A stretch of 64,000 bases of DNA from Streptomyces sp. TLI_105 (lineage in GTDB: Bacteria > Actinomycetota > Actinomycetes > Streptomycetales > Streptomycetaceae): positions 5,791,501 through 5,855,500 of the forward strand of contig NZ_FNSM01000001.1 of assembly GCF_900105415.1 (NCBI RefSeq), written 5' to 3'. Position numbers and translations under genes: made by a program. Shown piece by piece: positions 8,272 through 16,429 of the stretch (its first letter is position 1; each line of letters begins with the position of its first letter). Below the pieces are notes generated by a model. That model worked only from the letters and a program-made list of their open reading frames with translations, searched no databases and was not told where the DNA came from.

Positions 8272-9567
8272 GTGATATCGATCAAGAGCAAGTTCCGAAC
8301 GGCCGTGACCGCCCTGGCCGTCGGCGTCTCCCTGGCGGTCGCGCCCTCGGCCTCGGCGGAGCCCGTGCTGGCCGTCACCACCGGCGCCGTGTTCAACGAG
8401 CCGTCGAGCACGGACGCGGCCGCCCGGGGCCGCATCCTCTTCCACCTCGCGGACCTGGTCGACGGCGCCGAGGCGGGCTCATCCGTCCGGATCTCCCTCT
8501 ACCTCTTCCAGTCGCAGTACCTGGCCGACAAGCTGGGCGCCGCCCACCGCAGGGGCGTCACCGTGCAGGTGCTCCTCGACCACGACAGCACCTCCGCGGC
8601 GGCGACCAGCCTCACGACCCAGCTGGCCGGGGCGGGCGCCCCGGACTCCTGGGTGCGGAGCTGCAAGAGCCAGGAGGCCTGTCTGGCCCTCGACCCGGGC
8701 ACCACGGCCACGGACCCCGACGGCTGGTACGACAACGTCAACCACAACAAGTTCTTCCTGTTCTCCCGCACCAAGGGCAAGGGCGACGTCGCGGTCGACA
8801 GCGTGGTGGTGCAGTCCTCCGGCAACCTCACCGGCCAGGACCTCAACGCCTGGTGGAACGACGCCCTGACCGTCGCCGGGAACAAGGAACTCTTCGACGC
8901 CTACACCACGTACTTCGGCGACCAGGCCGCCGCCGCGGCCGGGCAGGCGCCGCAGGTCGCCGACTATGCCCACGACACCCAGGCGGGCAAGGCCAAGGTC
9001 TACTTCTTCCCGCGCTCCGGTTCCGACACGATCGTCAACATCCTCAAGACCGTCGCCCCCGCCGGCACCGCGAACCCCTGCCAGAGCAACGGCCCGGGAT
9101 TCGGCACGTCCGACGGCCGTACGAAGATCCGCATCGCCCAGGGGCACATCACCCGTCCCGAAGTGGCCCGGCAGTTGTGGGAACTCGCCGACGCGGGCTG
9201 CCAGATCGAGATCGTCTACCGGTCGCTCGACAACTGGACAACCGACGGCACCCCCATGTCGCAGGTGGCCAACTGGCTGACCAGGCCCACGACCGGGAAG
9301 GGCCGCATCACCTTGTACCAGCTCGACAACGACGGCCGCGGCGGCACCGACTCCCACACCAAATACCTGCTGATCGAGGGCACGTACCTCAACGGCGTCA
9401 ACAAGAAGATCGTCTTCACCGGCAGCCACACCTACACGGTGACGGCGCTCAAGTACAACGACGAGGCGTTGCTCAAGTACGAGGACAACCAGGACACGTC
9501 CGTCTTCGACGCGTACGTACGGAACTTCGAGGCCCAGCGCGCGGCGGCGCTGTCCGAAGGTCTGTAG
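8272..9567 (+). CDS. Secreted phospholipase D-like protein
   Basis: 431 residues from GTG 8272, preferred because it gives a standard 29-residue signal peptide (KSKFRTAVTALAVGVSLAVAPSASA, cleavage after ASA); a start at 8254 would add six residues. There are two PLD half-sites: H148-x-K150 (NHNKFFLF) followed by SSGN, and H352-x-K354 (SHTKYLLI) followed by FTGSHTY. Both His/Lys pairs are present, but the usual Asp of HKD is replaced. Such proteins hydrolyse phosphodiesters outside the cell. The start overlaps or nearly abuts the end of the MFS gene; it converges on the response regulator at 9577. Confidence 0.85.
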   Translation: MISIKSKFRTAVTALAVGVSLAVAPSASAEPVLAVTTGAVFNEPSSTDAAARGRILFHLADLVDGAEAGSSVRISLYLFQSQYLADKLGAAHRRGVTVQVLLDHDSTSAAATSLTTQLAGAGAPDSWVRSCKSQEACLALDPGTTATDPDGWYDNVNHNKFFLFSRTKGKGDVAVDSVVVQSSGNLTGQDLNAWWNDALTVAGNKELFDAYTTYFGDQAAAAAGQAPQVADYAHDTQAGKAKVYFFPRSGSDTIVNILKTVAPAGTANPCQSNGPGFGTSDGRTKIRIAQGHITRPEVARQLWELADAGCQIEIVYRSLDNWTTDGTPMSQVANWLTRPTTGKGRITLYQLDNDGRGGTDSHTKYLLIEGTYLNGVNKKIVFTGSHTYTVTALKYNDEALLKYEDNQDTSVFDAYVRNFEAQRAAALSEGL

Positions 9568-9576
9568 CCCTGGTTC

Positions 9577-10182
9577 CTACAGCCACCCCTGCCGCCGCGC
9601 CGCCCGCACCGCCTCCATCCGGTTCCGGGTGCCCGTCTTGCCGATCGCCGACGACAGGTAGTTCCGTACCGTCGACTCCGAGAGGTGCAGGGACGCGGCG
9701 ATGTCCGCGATCGTCGCGCCGTCCACCGAGGCCGCCAGGGCGTCCCGCTCACGGCCCGTCAGCGGGTTCGGGCCCGCGCTGAGGGCCGCCGCCGCGAGGG
9801 CCGGGTCGATCACCGTCTCACCCCGCAGCACCTGCCGGACCGCCTCGGCCAGGTCCTCCACGGGGCCGTCCTTCACGAGGAAGCCCGCCGCGCCCGCCTC
9901 CATCGCCCGGCGCAGGTAGCCGGGGCGGCCGAAGGTGGTGAGGATCAGGACCTTGCAGTCCGGGACCTCGTCCCGCAGGTCCGCCGCCGCGTCCAGGCCC
10001 GATCGTCCCGGGAGTTCGATGTCGAGCAGGGCCACGTCCGGGCGCGCGACGAGCGCCGCGTCGACGATCTCGTCCCCCCGCCCGACCTGCGCGACGACCT
10101 CGATGTCGTGCTCCATCCCGAGCAGCAGGGCCAGCGCCCCGCGCATCATGCCCTGGTCCTCGGCGAGCAGCAGTCTGATCAT
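9577..10182 (-). CDS. NarL/DesR-type response regulator
   Basis: 201 residues: receiver domain (1-120) with acidic pocket E8-D9 and phospho-acceptor D54 (ALLDIELPGR), switch Thr in LTTFG and Lys in VKDGP. It ends in a LuxR-type HTH (about 138-200, LTGRERDALAASVDGATIADIAASLHLSESTVRNYL). The ATG overlaps the histidine kinase stop by 4 nt (ATGA). It is the last gene of a four-gene minus-strand operon (ABC ATPase, permease, kinase, regulator), the organisation of DesK/DesR-like and LiaSR-like systems that control their own ABC exporter. GACAAATGTC upstream of the operon could be its target. Confidence 0.92.
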   Translation of the reverse strand: MIRLLLAEDQGMMRGALALLLGMEHDIEVVAQVGRGDEIVDAALVARPDVALLDIELPGRSGLDAAADLRDEVPDCKVLILTTFGRPGYLRRAMEAGAAGFLVKDGPVEDLAEAVRQVLRGETVIDPALAAAALSAGPNPLTGRERDALAASVDGATIADIAASLHLSESTVRNYLSSAIGKTGTRNRMEAVRAARRQGWL

Positions 10183-11330
10183 TCCGTGGGCTCCCCCTCG
10201 TGCGGTGCGGGGGTCTCCACGGGGAGCTCCGCGGTGACCCGGAACCCGCCCCGCGGAGCCGGTCCCGAGTCAAGAGTGCCGCCTGCCGCGGCGACCCGCT
10301 CGCGCAGGCCGCGCAGGCCGCTGCCGGGCGTGGTGTCGGAGGGGCCGCGGCCGTCGTCCGTGACGGTGAGGCGGACCCGGTCGGCGGAGCCGGTGAGGTC
10401 GATCTCGCAGCGGGACGCGCCGCTGTGCCGTACCGCGTTGGTCGCCGACTCCCGCACCACCCAGCTCAGCAGGGCCTCGGTCTGGGGCTCCAGGAGCGGG
10501 CCCGAGCGGCGGACGACCGGTTCGATGCCGGCCGAGGAGAGCGCGTCGCGCGCCCGGTCCAGCTCGGTGGCGAGGCTGCCCTCGCGGTATCCGGTCACCG
10601 CCTCCCTGATCTCGGTGAGCGCCTGACGGCCCACGGACTCGATGTCCGCGACCTGCGCCAGGGCCGCGTCCAGGTCGTGCGGGGCGAGCCGCCGGACGAC
10701 CTCGGACTTCACCACGATCACCGAGAGGGTGTGGCCGAGCAGGTCGTGCAGGTCGCGCGAGAACCGCAGCCGTTCCTTCTCGACGGCCGCCCTGGCCAGC
10801 TCCTCCCGGGTCGCCCGCAACTGCCGGACCGTCTCGTCGAGCGCGAGGATCGCCGCCGTCACCATGATCGAGATGAACGTGCCGTACACGATCCCGACGG
10901 AGTCCCAGCCGTCCCTCCAGAAGGTCACCGCCCCGACCGCGAGGACCAGCGGGAACGTGATCACGGGCAGCAGCCGGCCGCGCCGCACCACCGCGCCGAC
11001 CCCGAGGCCCAGGAGGGGGAAGAGGAGCAGCCACTCCCGGCCGTACCCGATGGCGAGGGCGAAGGTGAGCACTCCCAGGCCGATGAGAAGGCCCCAGGTC
11101 AGGGGGGTCTCCCGGCTGCGCGGGTCGAAGGCGCGGAACACGATCGCGATGTACACCGAGTTGAAGGCGAGCAGCCCGAGGCCGCCGATCCACGGGTTCG
11201 GCGCCTCCCCGCCGAGGAGGTGGGAGAGCGCGCCGAGGCCCATGAGGAGCCAGGGGAGGAGGCTCAGTCCGGTGGGCCCCCGTTCGTCGCGCTCGCGCGC
11301 CGCCGTTCTCCACCGCTGCAGGCTCGTCAT
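10179..11330 (-). CDS. Sensor histidine kinase, HisKA_3 (DesK-like) family
   Basis: 383 residues from ATG 11330, chosen for the GGGAG 5 nt upstream; the GTG at 11336 is too close to that site. Five or six N-terminal membrane helices (about 22-165) with almost no extracytoplasmic loop suggest sensing within the membrane. Phospho-acceptor H195 lies in SRDLHDLLGHTLS, and the HATPase_c domain follows with N box ESATNAVRHS and GRGP...GSGLRGLRERV. It works with the downstream-overlapping response regulator. It starts 10 nt after the ABC permease, so all four genes are one transcript. The stimulus may be membrane stress or the exported compound. Confidence 0.92.
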   Translation of the reverse strand: MTSLQRWRTAARERDERGPTGLSLLPWLLMGLGALSHLLGGEAPNPWIGGLGLLAFNSVYIAIVFRAFDPRSRETPLTWGLLIGLGVLTFALAIGYGREWLLLFPLLGLGVGAVVRRGRLLPVITFPLVLAVGAVTFWRDGWDSVGIVYGTFISIMVTAAILALDETVRQLRATREELARAAVEKERLRFSRDLHDLLGHTLSVIVVKSEVVRRLAPHDLDAALAQVADIESVGRQALTEIREAVTGYREGSLATELDRARDALSSAGIEPVVRRSGPLLEPQTEALLSWVVRESATNAVRHSGASRCEIDLTGSADRVRLTVTDDGRGPSDTTPGSGLRGLRERVAAAGGTLDSGPAPRGGFRVTAELPVETPAPHEGEPTE

Positions 11331-11339
11331 GTCCACTCC

Positions 11340-12062
11340 CTACGCCGTCCTCGCCGAACGACGGTACGAGACCGCCGCGTACGCGCCGAACAGGGCCGCC
11401 CAGGCGGCGATGACGGCGAGCGCCGCCGCGCCCGGGGCGTGGCCGCCGGCGACCGAGACGCCGAGCTCGGCGAAGCGGTTGGTGGGGGTGTATTCGGAGA
11501 GGGAGCGCAGCCAGTCGGGGAAGAGGCTCACCGGGAACCACAGGCCGCCGAGGACCGCGAGGCCCAGGTTGCAGGCGATGTTCGCGACCCCGGTGGTCTG
11601 CGCGGTGAGCCGGTAGCCGTTGCCGATGCCGAGGAGGGTGAAGGGGAGCGAGCCGAGCCAGAGGGTGAGCGCGACCACGGCCCACTCCCAGGCCGCCAGG
11701 TGGACGCCGTTGACGAGGCCGCCGGCGAGGAGGACTCCGACGATCGACGGCAGCACCACCACCGAGCCGGTGAGGGCGCGGCCGGTGACGACCTGGCGCG
11801 GGCTCATCGGTGTGATCCGCAGCTGCCGCAGCCAGCCGGACCCCTTGTCCTCGGCGACGCCCGTGCCGATCGACAGGGCGGCGCCGAGCGCCCCGTACGC
11901 CGCCATGCCGACCATGGAGGCGGTCTTCCACTCCCCTTCGTTCTGGCCGCCGAGGTTGGTGAAGAGGAGGTACATCATCACCGGGACGGCGATGGTGCCG
12001 ATGGCGAAGCCGGTGTCGCGCAGGGTACGGCGGACTTCGAGGCGTACGTACTCGGTGATCAT
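11340..12062 (-). CDS. ABC-2 type exporter permease
   Basis: 240 residues with six predicted membrane helices; ABC-2 signature region around residues 95-180 and the usual charged cytoplasmic start (MITEYVRLEVRRTLRDTGFAIGTI). The start overlaps the ATPase stop by 4 nt (ATGA), so the two subunits are coupled. With the ATPase it forms a DrrAB/YfiLMN-like exporter for a drug, lipid or peptide. The four-gene arrangement suggests induction by the paired kinase and regulator. Confidence 0.9.
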   Translation of the reverse strand: MITEYVRLEVRRTLRDTGFAIGTIAVPVMMYLLFTNLGGQNEGEWKTASMVGMAAYGALGAALSIGTGVAEDKGSGWLRQLRITPMSPRQVVTGRALTGSVVVLPSIVGVLLAGGLVNGVHLAAWEWAVVALTLWLGSLPFTLLGIGNGYRLTAQTTGVANIACNLGLAVLGGLWFPVSLFPDWLRSLSEYTPTNRFAELGVSVAGGHAPGAAALAVIAAWAALFGAYAAVSYRRSARTA

Positions 12063-12967
12063 CGGGTCGTCTCCAGAGGGCGGGCGTGCGTGGTGAGGGC
12101 GAGGAAGGCGTCGTTGAGGGACACGGGGGCGACTTCGAGGCCCCGGATCGCGTTCCGTTCGGCGAGCGCGCGGACGGTCGCGTCGGAGTCGGCGGTGCGG
12201 AGCCGGGCGCGGTCGCCGCGGATCTCCACCGAGGTCACTCCGGGGAGCAGGTCCAGCCCCTCGCTGGGGCCGCCGGCCAGGTCGAAGGCGACGAAGCTGC
12301 CGCCGGCCGCGCGCTTGAGCTCCTCGCCGGTGCCGTCGGCGAGGACGCGGCCGGAGTCGATGACGACGATCCGGTCGGCGTGGGCGTCGGCCTCCTCCAG
12401 GTAGTGGGTGGAGAAGAGGACGGTGTTGCCGCGCCGGGCGTAGCCGCGCATCGAACCCCAGAAGGCCTCGCGGGCCTCGACGTCGAGGGCGGCGGTGGGC
12501 TCGTCGAGGACGATCAGTTCGGGGTTGCCGGCGAGGGCGACGGCGAAGCGGACGCGCTGGACCTGGCCGCCGGAGAGGCGGTCGACCCGGCGGTCGGCGA
12601 GTTCGGTGAGGCCGGCGAGCGCGAGGGCCTCGGCGACCGGCAGGGGCGCCGGGTAGGTGCGGGCGACGAAGGTGACGAGCTCGCGGACGGTGACCCGGGG
12701 GACCGGGCGGCCGTCCTGGAGCATCGCGCCGGTCCGGCCGGCCGCGACGGCGCGGGCCGGGGTGTCGTCGAAGAGCCGCACCTCGCCGCCGTCGGGCTCG
12801 TCGAGGCCGAGGAGCAGGCCGATGGTGGTGGACTTGCCGGCGCCGTTGCGTCCGAGCAGGGCGACGGTCTCGCCGCGCCGGATGGTGAGGTCGATGCCGT
12901 CCACGGCGCGGACCGGTCCGAAGGACCGGGTGACTCCGGTGAAGGCGACCGCTGTCTCGTTCTTCAT
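12059..12967 (-). CDS. ABC exporter ATP-binding protein
   Basis: 302 residues: Walker A LLGRNGAGKST (about 36-46), Q loop (GAMLQDG), signature LSGGQVQR, Walker B LIVLDEPTAALD and H-loop (STHYLEEAD), followed by a C-terminal domain typical of DrrA-like subunits (about 225-302). First gene of the ABC / two-component operon. The ATG at 12967 is preceded by GTCGTCCCC rather than a ribosome site, while TAGCGT (a passable -10) ends 8 nt upstream; leaderless initiation is likely. The GACA-AA-TGTC dyad at 13030-13039 lies about 65 nt upstream. Confidence 0.92.
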   Translation of the reverse strand: MKNETAVAFTGVTRSFGPVRAVDGIDLTIRRGETVALLGRNGAGKSTTIGLLLGLDEPDGGEVRLFDDTPARAVAAGRTGAMLQDGRPVPRVTVRELVTFVARTYPAPLPVAEALALAGLTELADRRVDRLSGGQVQRVRFAVALAGNPELIVLDEPTAALDVEAREAFWGSMRGYARRGNTVLFSTHYLEEADAHADRIVVIDSGRVLADGTGEELKRAAGGSFVAFDLAGGPSEGLDLLPGVTSVEIRGDRARLRTADSDATVRALAERNAIRGLEVAPVSLNDAFLALTTHARPLETTR

Positions 12968-13029
12968 GGGGACGACGCTACGGAGCGGGGGCCACGGCCC
13001 GGCAGGCGTGGATGTACGGACCCGGCGGT

Positions 13030-13039
13030 GACAAATGTC
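13030..13039. promoter_or_regulatory. GACAAATGTC dyad upstream of the ABC/two-component operon
   Basis: GACA-AA-TGTC is an almost perfect inverted repeat (arms GACA/TGTC, AA centre) 63 nt upstream of the first gene of the operon. NarL-family regulators of such self-regulated exporter operons often bind short dyads of this type. Assignment to the regulator at 9577 is inference. Confidence 0.4.
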
Positions 13040-13064
13040 CCGGGTGCCTTGCCTCCAAGGATTT

Positions 13065-13079
13065 CTGACATGCCGTCAG
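13065..13079. promoter_or_regulatory. CTGAC-N5-GTCAG dyad upstream of the MaoC gene
   Basis: CTGACATGCCGTCAG, the same arms and spacing as the dyad at 3283-3297. Here it sits just upstream of the proposed -35 box (13085-13090). Confidence 0.6.
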
Positions 13080-13084
13080 GAGGG

Positions 13085-13113
13085 TTCACAACTCCTGTCG
13101 CCTCGGCTATACA
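13085..13113 (+). promoter_or_regulatory. Predicted sigma-70-type promoter of the MaoC operon
   Basis: TTCACA (13085-13090), a 17-bp spacer, then TATACA (13108-13113) form a good housekeeping-type promoter. Transcription would start near 13120, placing the KstR-type palindrome at about +8 to +23. Confidence 0.6.
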
Positions 13114-13127
13114 TGGGGTCCACCGAC

Positions 13128-13143
13128 CTAGAACGCGTTCTAG
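13128..13143. promoter_or_regulatory. KstR-type operator, perfect 16-bp palindrome
   Basis: CTAGAACGCGTTCTAG is perfectly palindromic and contains TAGAACGCGTTCTA, which fits the KstR consensus TNNAACNNGTTNNA at all fixed positions. It lies just downstream of the promoter of the MaoC / alcohol dehydrogenase / SDR operon, and matches the site at 3300-3313. Confidence 0.8.
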
Positions 13144-13241
13144 AACGGGCGCGTACGGGACGGTCCCCGCACGGCCTCGGTGCGGCCGACGGTGCGGACG
13201 GCCGCGCCGAGGTCTTCCATGGAACGAGGAGCAGCAGCCCG

Positions 13242-14096
13242 ATGCCCATCGACCCCGCCAAGGCCGTCGCCGCCGAACCCCGCAGCGCCGAGATCTCCTG
13301 GGACCACAAGGACGTCCAGCTCTACCACCTGGGCCTCGGGGCGGGCGTCCCCGCGACCGACCCCGACGAGCTCCGCTACACCCTGGAGTCCCGGCTCCAC
13401 GTCCTGCCCAGCTTCGCCACCGTCGCGGGCGCCGGCATGGGCGTCGTCGGCGGGCTCTCCGCCCCCGGCATCGACATCGACCTCGCCGCCGTCCTGCACG
13501 GCGGCCAGTCGATCACCCTCCACCGTCCCCTTCCCACCCGCGGCCGGGCCGTCTCCACCTCCCGCGTCGCCGCCGTGTACGACAAGGGCAAGGCGGCCGT
13601 CCTCGTCCTGCGCTCCGAGGCCGCCGACGAGGACGGCCCGCTCTGGACCAGCGACGCCTCGATCTTCGTACGCGGCGAGGGCGGCTGGGGCGGCGACCGG
13701 GGCCCCTCCGAGCGCCTCCCGCTCCCGGACCGCGCGCCCGACGCCGACGTCGAGCGGCCGATCCGCGAGGAACAGGCCCTGCTCTACCGGCTCTCCGGGG
13801 ACTGGAACCCGCTCCACGCCGACCCCGAGTTCGCCAAGCTCGCCGGCTTCGACCGGCCGATCCTGCACGGACTCTGCTCGTACGGCATGACCCTCAAGGC
13901 GGTGGTGGACACGCTGCTCGACGGAGACGTCACCCGCGTCCGCTCGTACCGCACGCGCTTCGCCGGGATCGTCTTCCCCGGCGAGACCCTGCGCATCCGG
14001 ATGTGGGCCGGCGACGGCCGCGTCCAGGTGGCGGTGACGGCCGTGGAGCGCGACGACGCCCCGGTCCTCGCCGACACCCTCGTCGCACACTCCTGA
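13242..14096 (+). CDS. MaoC-family (R)-hydratase, 2-enoyl-CoA hydratase 2 / HtdY-like
   Basis: 284 residues from ATG 13242 (GAGGAG 9 nt upstream), the size of double-hotdog hydratases such as mycobacterial HtdY. The N-terminal half is a degenerate hotdog (DVQLYHLGLGAG, LPSFATVAG). The C-terminal half carries the hydratase 2 motif LSGDWNPLHADPEFAKLAGFDRPILHGLCSYG, with the catalytic Asp and His. It hydrates trans-2-enoyl-CoA thioesters in beta-oxidation. First gene of a three-gene operon, 37 nt ahead of the alcohol dehydrogenase. Its promoter has a KstR-type operator, which supports a role in steroid or branched lipid side-chain oxidation. Confidence 0.9.
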   Translation: MPIDPAKAVAAEPRSAEISWDHKDVQLYHLGLGAGVPATDPDELRYTLESRLHVLPSFATVAGAGMGVVGGLSAPGIDIDLAAVLHGGQSITLHRPLPTRGRAVSTSRVAAVYDKGKAAVLVLRSEAADEDGPLWTSDASIFVRGEGGWGGDRGPSERLPLPDRAPDADVERPIREEQALLYRLSGDWNPLHADPEFAKLAGFDRPILHGLCSYGMTLKAVVDTLLDGDVTRVRSYRTRFAGIVFPGETLRIRMWAGDGRVQVAVTAVERDDAPVLADTLVAHS

Positions 14097-14133
14097 CCGC
14101 TTGATCGCCTGATCGTCCGAGGGGAGCCGCACC

Positions 14134-15210
14134 ATGCGCGCAGCCGTACTGCACGAGATCGGCCAGGAAAAACTCGAAGTCATCGACGACGTCGAGGCGG
14201 TGGGCTTCGGCCCCGGCAAGGTGCGGATCCGGGTGCGGGCCACCGGCCTGTGCCACTCCGACGTCTCCGCGATGAGCGGCGTCCTCCCGCAGCCCGCCCC
14301 CTTCGTCCCCGGCCACGAGGGCGCCGGCGAGATCCTCGACGTCGGCGACGGCGTCACCGGGCTCAGCCAGGGGCAGCGGGTCCTGCTCTGCTGGCTGCCC
14401 GCCTGCGGCAGCTGTCCCGCCTGCAGGCGCGGCCAGACCCAGCTGTGCCTGGCCGGCTTCATGAACGCCGGCACCCCCAACTTCAAGCGCCCCGGCGGTG
14501 ACGTCTTCGGCTTCGCCGGCACCGGCACCTTCACCGAGGAGGTCGTCGTCGACGCGGGCTGCGCCGTCCCCATCCCCGACGACGTGCCCTTCGACATCGC
14601 CGCCCTCATCGGCTGCGGCGTCACCACCGGCCTCGGCGCCGCCATCAACACCGCCAAGGTGGAGGCCGGTTCGTCGGTCGCCGTCATCGGCTGCGGCGGC
14701 GTCGGCATCTCCGCGATCCAGGGCGCCAAGCTCCAGGGCGCCGCCCAGATCGTCGCCGTCGACCCCGTCGAGTCCCGGCGCGAGGCCGCGCTGAAGTTCG
14801 GCGCCACCGAGGCGGTCGCCCCCGAGGCGCTCGCCGACGCCAAGCAGCGGATCACCGGCGGCGAGGGCTTCGACTACGTCTTCGAGGTCGTCGGCAAGTC
14901 CGCCACCGCCCGCACCGCGTACGAGACGACCCGGCGCGGCGGCACCCTCTGCGTCGTCGGCGCGGGAGCCCTCGACGACTTCCTCCAGCTCAACATGTTC
15001 GAGCTGTTCTTCGACGAGAAGCGGATCCTGCCCTCGATGTACGGGGGCGGGGACGTGCTCCGCTCGTACGAGCGCGCCATCGCGCTCTGGCGGGCCGGCC
15101 GCATCGACCTGGAGTCGCTGATCACCCACCGGGTGCCGCTGGCGGGCATCAACGAGGCCCTGGAGCAGATGCGGACCGGCGCGGCCCTCCGTACCTGCAT
15201 CGAGATCTGA
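14134..15210 (+). CDS. Zinc-dependent alcohol dehydrogenase (class III-like MDR)
   Basis: 358 residues. The GroES-like domain carries catalytic zinc ligands C38-H39 (GLCHSD), GHEGAGE and the distal Cys. The structural-zinc loop has CGSCPACRRGQTQLC. The Rossmann domain has VAVIGCGGVGISAIQGAKL (about 188-206) followed by an acidic NAD site (AVDPVESR). It oxidises an alcohol to an aldehyde with NAD. GAGGGGAG precedes the ATG at 14134. It lies between the MaoC hydratase and the SDR, so it may handle an alcohol or aldehyde intermediate of the same lipid pathway. Confidence 0.88.
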   Translation: MRAAVLHEIGQEKLEVIDDVEAVGFGPGKVRIRVRATGLCHSDVSAMSGVLPQPAPFVPGHEGAGEILDVGDGVTGLSQGQRVLLCWLPACGSCPACRRGQTQLCLAGFMNAGTPNFKRPGGDVFGFAGTGTFTEEVVVDAGCAVPIPDDVPFDIAALIGCGVTTGLGAAINTAKVEAGSSVAVIGCGGVGISAIQGAKLQGAAQIVAVDPVESRREAALKFGATEAVAPEALADAKQRITGGEGFDYVFEVVGKSATARTAYETTRRGGTLCVVGAGALDDFLQLNMFELFFDEKRILPSMYGGGDVLRSYERAIALWRAGRIDLESLITHRVPLAGINEALEQMRTGAALRTCIEI

Positions 15211-15223
15211 GAGGACTCCGGTC

Positions 15224-16165
15224 ATGTCACTGCCTCTTGAGGGGCTGAGCGCGATCGTCACCGGCGCCGGGCGCGGACTCGGCCGCGCCGAGGCCCTGGA
15301 ACTGGCCCGGCTCGGCGCCGCCGTCGTCGTCAACGACTACGGGCAACCCGGCCGCGACGGCTCGGGCGAGGCCTCCGCCGCGCCCGCCGAGGAGGTCGCG
15401 GCGGAGATCCGCGCGGCGGGCGGCCGGGCGGTCGCCCACCTCGGCGACGTCTCCGACTTCGAGACGGCGCGGGCCCTGGTCGACCTGGCGGTGGCCGAGT
15501 TCGGGAAGCTGGACGTCCTGGTCAACAACGCGGGCATCCTGCGCGACCGGATGGTCTTCTCGATGAGCGAGGACGAGTGGGACTCGGTCGTGCGGGTCCA
15601 CCTCAAGGGCCACTTCAACACCACCCACTTCGCGGCGGTCCACTGGCGCAGCCGCGCCAAGGCGGGCGAGACCGGCGTCTACGGCCGCATCGTCAACACC
15701 TCCTCGGAGGCCTTCCTCGCGGGCTCGGCCGGCCAGCCGAACTACGCGGCGGCCAAGGGCGGCATCGTGGGCCTGACCACCTCGTCGGCGCTCGCGCTCG
15801 CCCGGTACGGGGTCACGGTGAACGCGATCTGCCCCCGGGCCAGGACGCGGATGACGGAGGACGTCTTCGTGGGCTTCGGCGAGCCGGGGGAGGGCGAGCT
15901 CGACCTGCTGTCCCCGGACCACGTGGCCCCGCTCGTCGGCTATCTGGCGTCCCCGGCGGCGGCCGGGGTCAACGGACAACTGCTCGTCGTGCACGGCGGG
16001 ATGGTGGCGGTCGTGGACCGGCCGAAGGTCTCGGCCAAGTTCGACACGGCCAAGGAGGCGTTCACGTACGAGGAGCTGGACTCCCTCCTGACCCCGCACT
16101 ACGCGTCCCGCCCGGCGGGCGAGACCTTCGCGGCGACGGAGGTGCTGGGTCTGAAGAAGGGCTGA
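15224..16165 (+). CDS. Short-chain dehydrogenase, Hsd4A / MFE-2-like (3-hydroxyacyl-CoA dehydrogenase)
   Basis: 313 residues, longer than a typical 250-residue SDR and matching the dehydrogenase unit of 17-beta-HSD4 and mycobacterial Hsd4A. NAD site TGAGRGLGRAEALELARLGA (about 15-34), NNAG at ~100, Ser in NTSSEAF and the catalytic YAAAK. The extended C-terminus is typical of the MFE-2 group. It would carry out the 3-hydroxyacyl-CoA dehydrogenase step after the MaoC hydratase. Last gene of the KstR-boxed operon; a strong terminator follows 27 nt after its stop. Confidence 0.88.
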   Translation: MSLPLEGLSAIVTGAGRGLGRAEALELARLGAAVVVNDYGQPGRDGSGEASAAPAEEVAAEIRAAGGRAVAHLGDVSDFETARALVDLAVAEFGKLDVLVNNAGILRDRMVFSMSEDEWDSVVRVHLKGHFNTTHFAAVHWRSRAKAGETGVYGRIVNTSSEAFLAGSAGQPNYAAAKGGIVGLTTSSALALARYGVTVNAICPRARTRMTEDVFVGFGEPGEGELDLLSPDHVAPLVGYLASPAAAGVNGQLLVVHGGMVAVVDRPKVSAKFDTAKEAFTYEELDSLLTPHYASRPAGETFAATEVLGLKKG

Positions 16166-16192
16166 GCCACGGGGTGGCGGTGGGGAGAAGGC

Positions 16193-16224
16193 GATGGGCC
16201 CCGGGGGCGACCCCGGGGCCCATC
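16193..16224. terminator. Strong terminator with GCGA tetraloop
   Basis: Perfect 14-bp stem (GATGGGCCCCGGGG and complement) with a GCGA (GNRA) loop, followed by GTTTCTTCTC. It ends the MaoC-ADH-SDR operon and may also serve the convergent small gene at 16248. Confidence 0.88.
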
Positions 16225-16247
16225 GTTTCTTCTCTCGGTGCTCTTCC

Positions 16248-16382
16248 TCAGTGCGCGTGGGCGTCGGCCTCGCGGCGGTGCCGGCCGTGCGGCGAGGACG
16301 TGGAGTCCTCCGCCGGGGACGCCTGGCCGCGGTGCTTCCCGGAGCCGTGCGACTCCGTACCCTGCGTGCTTGCTTCGGACAT
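16248..16382 (-). CDS. 44-residue hydrophilic His/Ser/Glu-rich protein
   Basis: A small gene absent from most ORF searches. From ATG 16382 it encodes 44 residues with no hydrophobic stretch and an unusual makeup: 8 His, 8 Ser and many Glu/Gly/Arg, ending READAHAH. A GGGGTGAG ribosome site lies about 8 nt upstream. A possible -10 TAGACT (complement of 16427-16432) sits further upstream and overlaps the stop of the neighbouring gene. The His-rich tail might bind metal, but no function is known. Probably disordered. Codon use looks like its neighbours. Confidence 0.6.
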   Translation of the reverse strand: MSEASTQGTESHGSGKHRGQASPAEDSTSSPHGRHRREADAHAH

Positions 16383-16429
16383 GCTGGAACTCACCCCGTA
16401 CGTCTTGCTCTTGCTGTGCGGCCGTGAGT

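Noticed and set aside
4959..8435. 1158-residue minus-strand frame
   Set aside because: Runs antisense to the thiolase and MFS genes with Gly/Arg/Asp-rich nonsense sequence.
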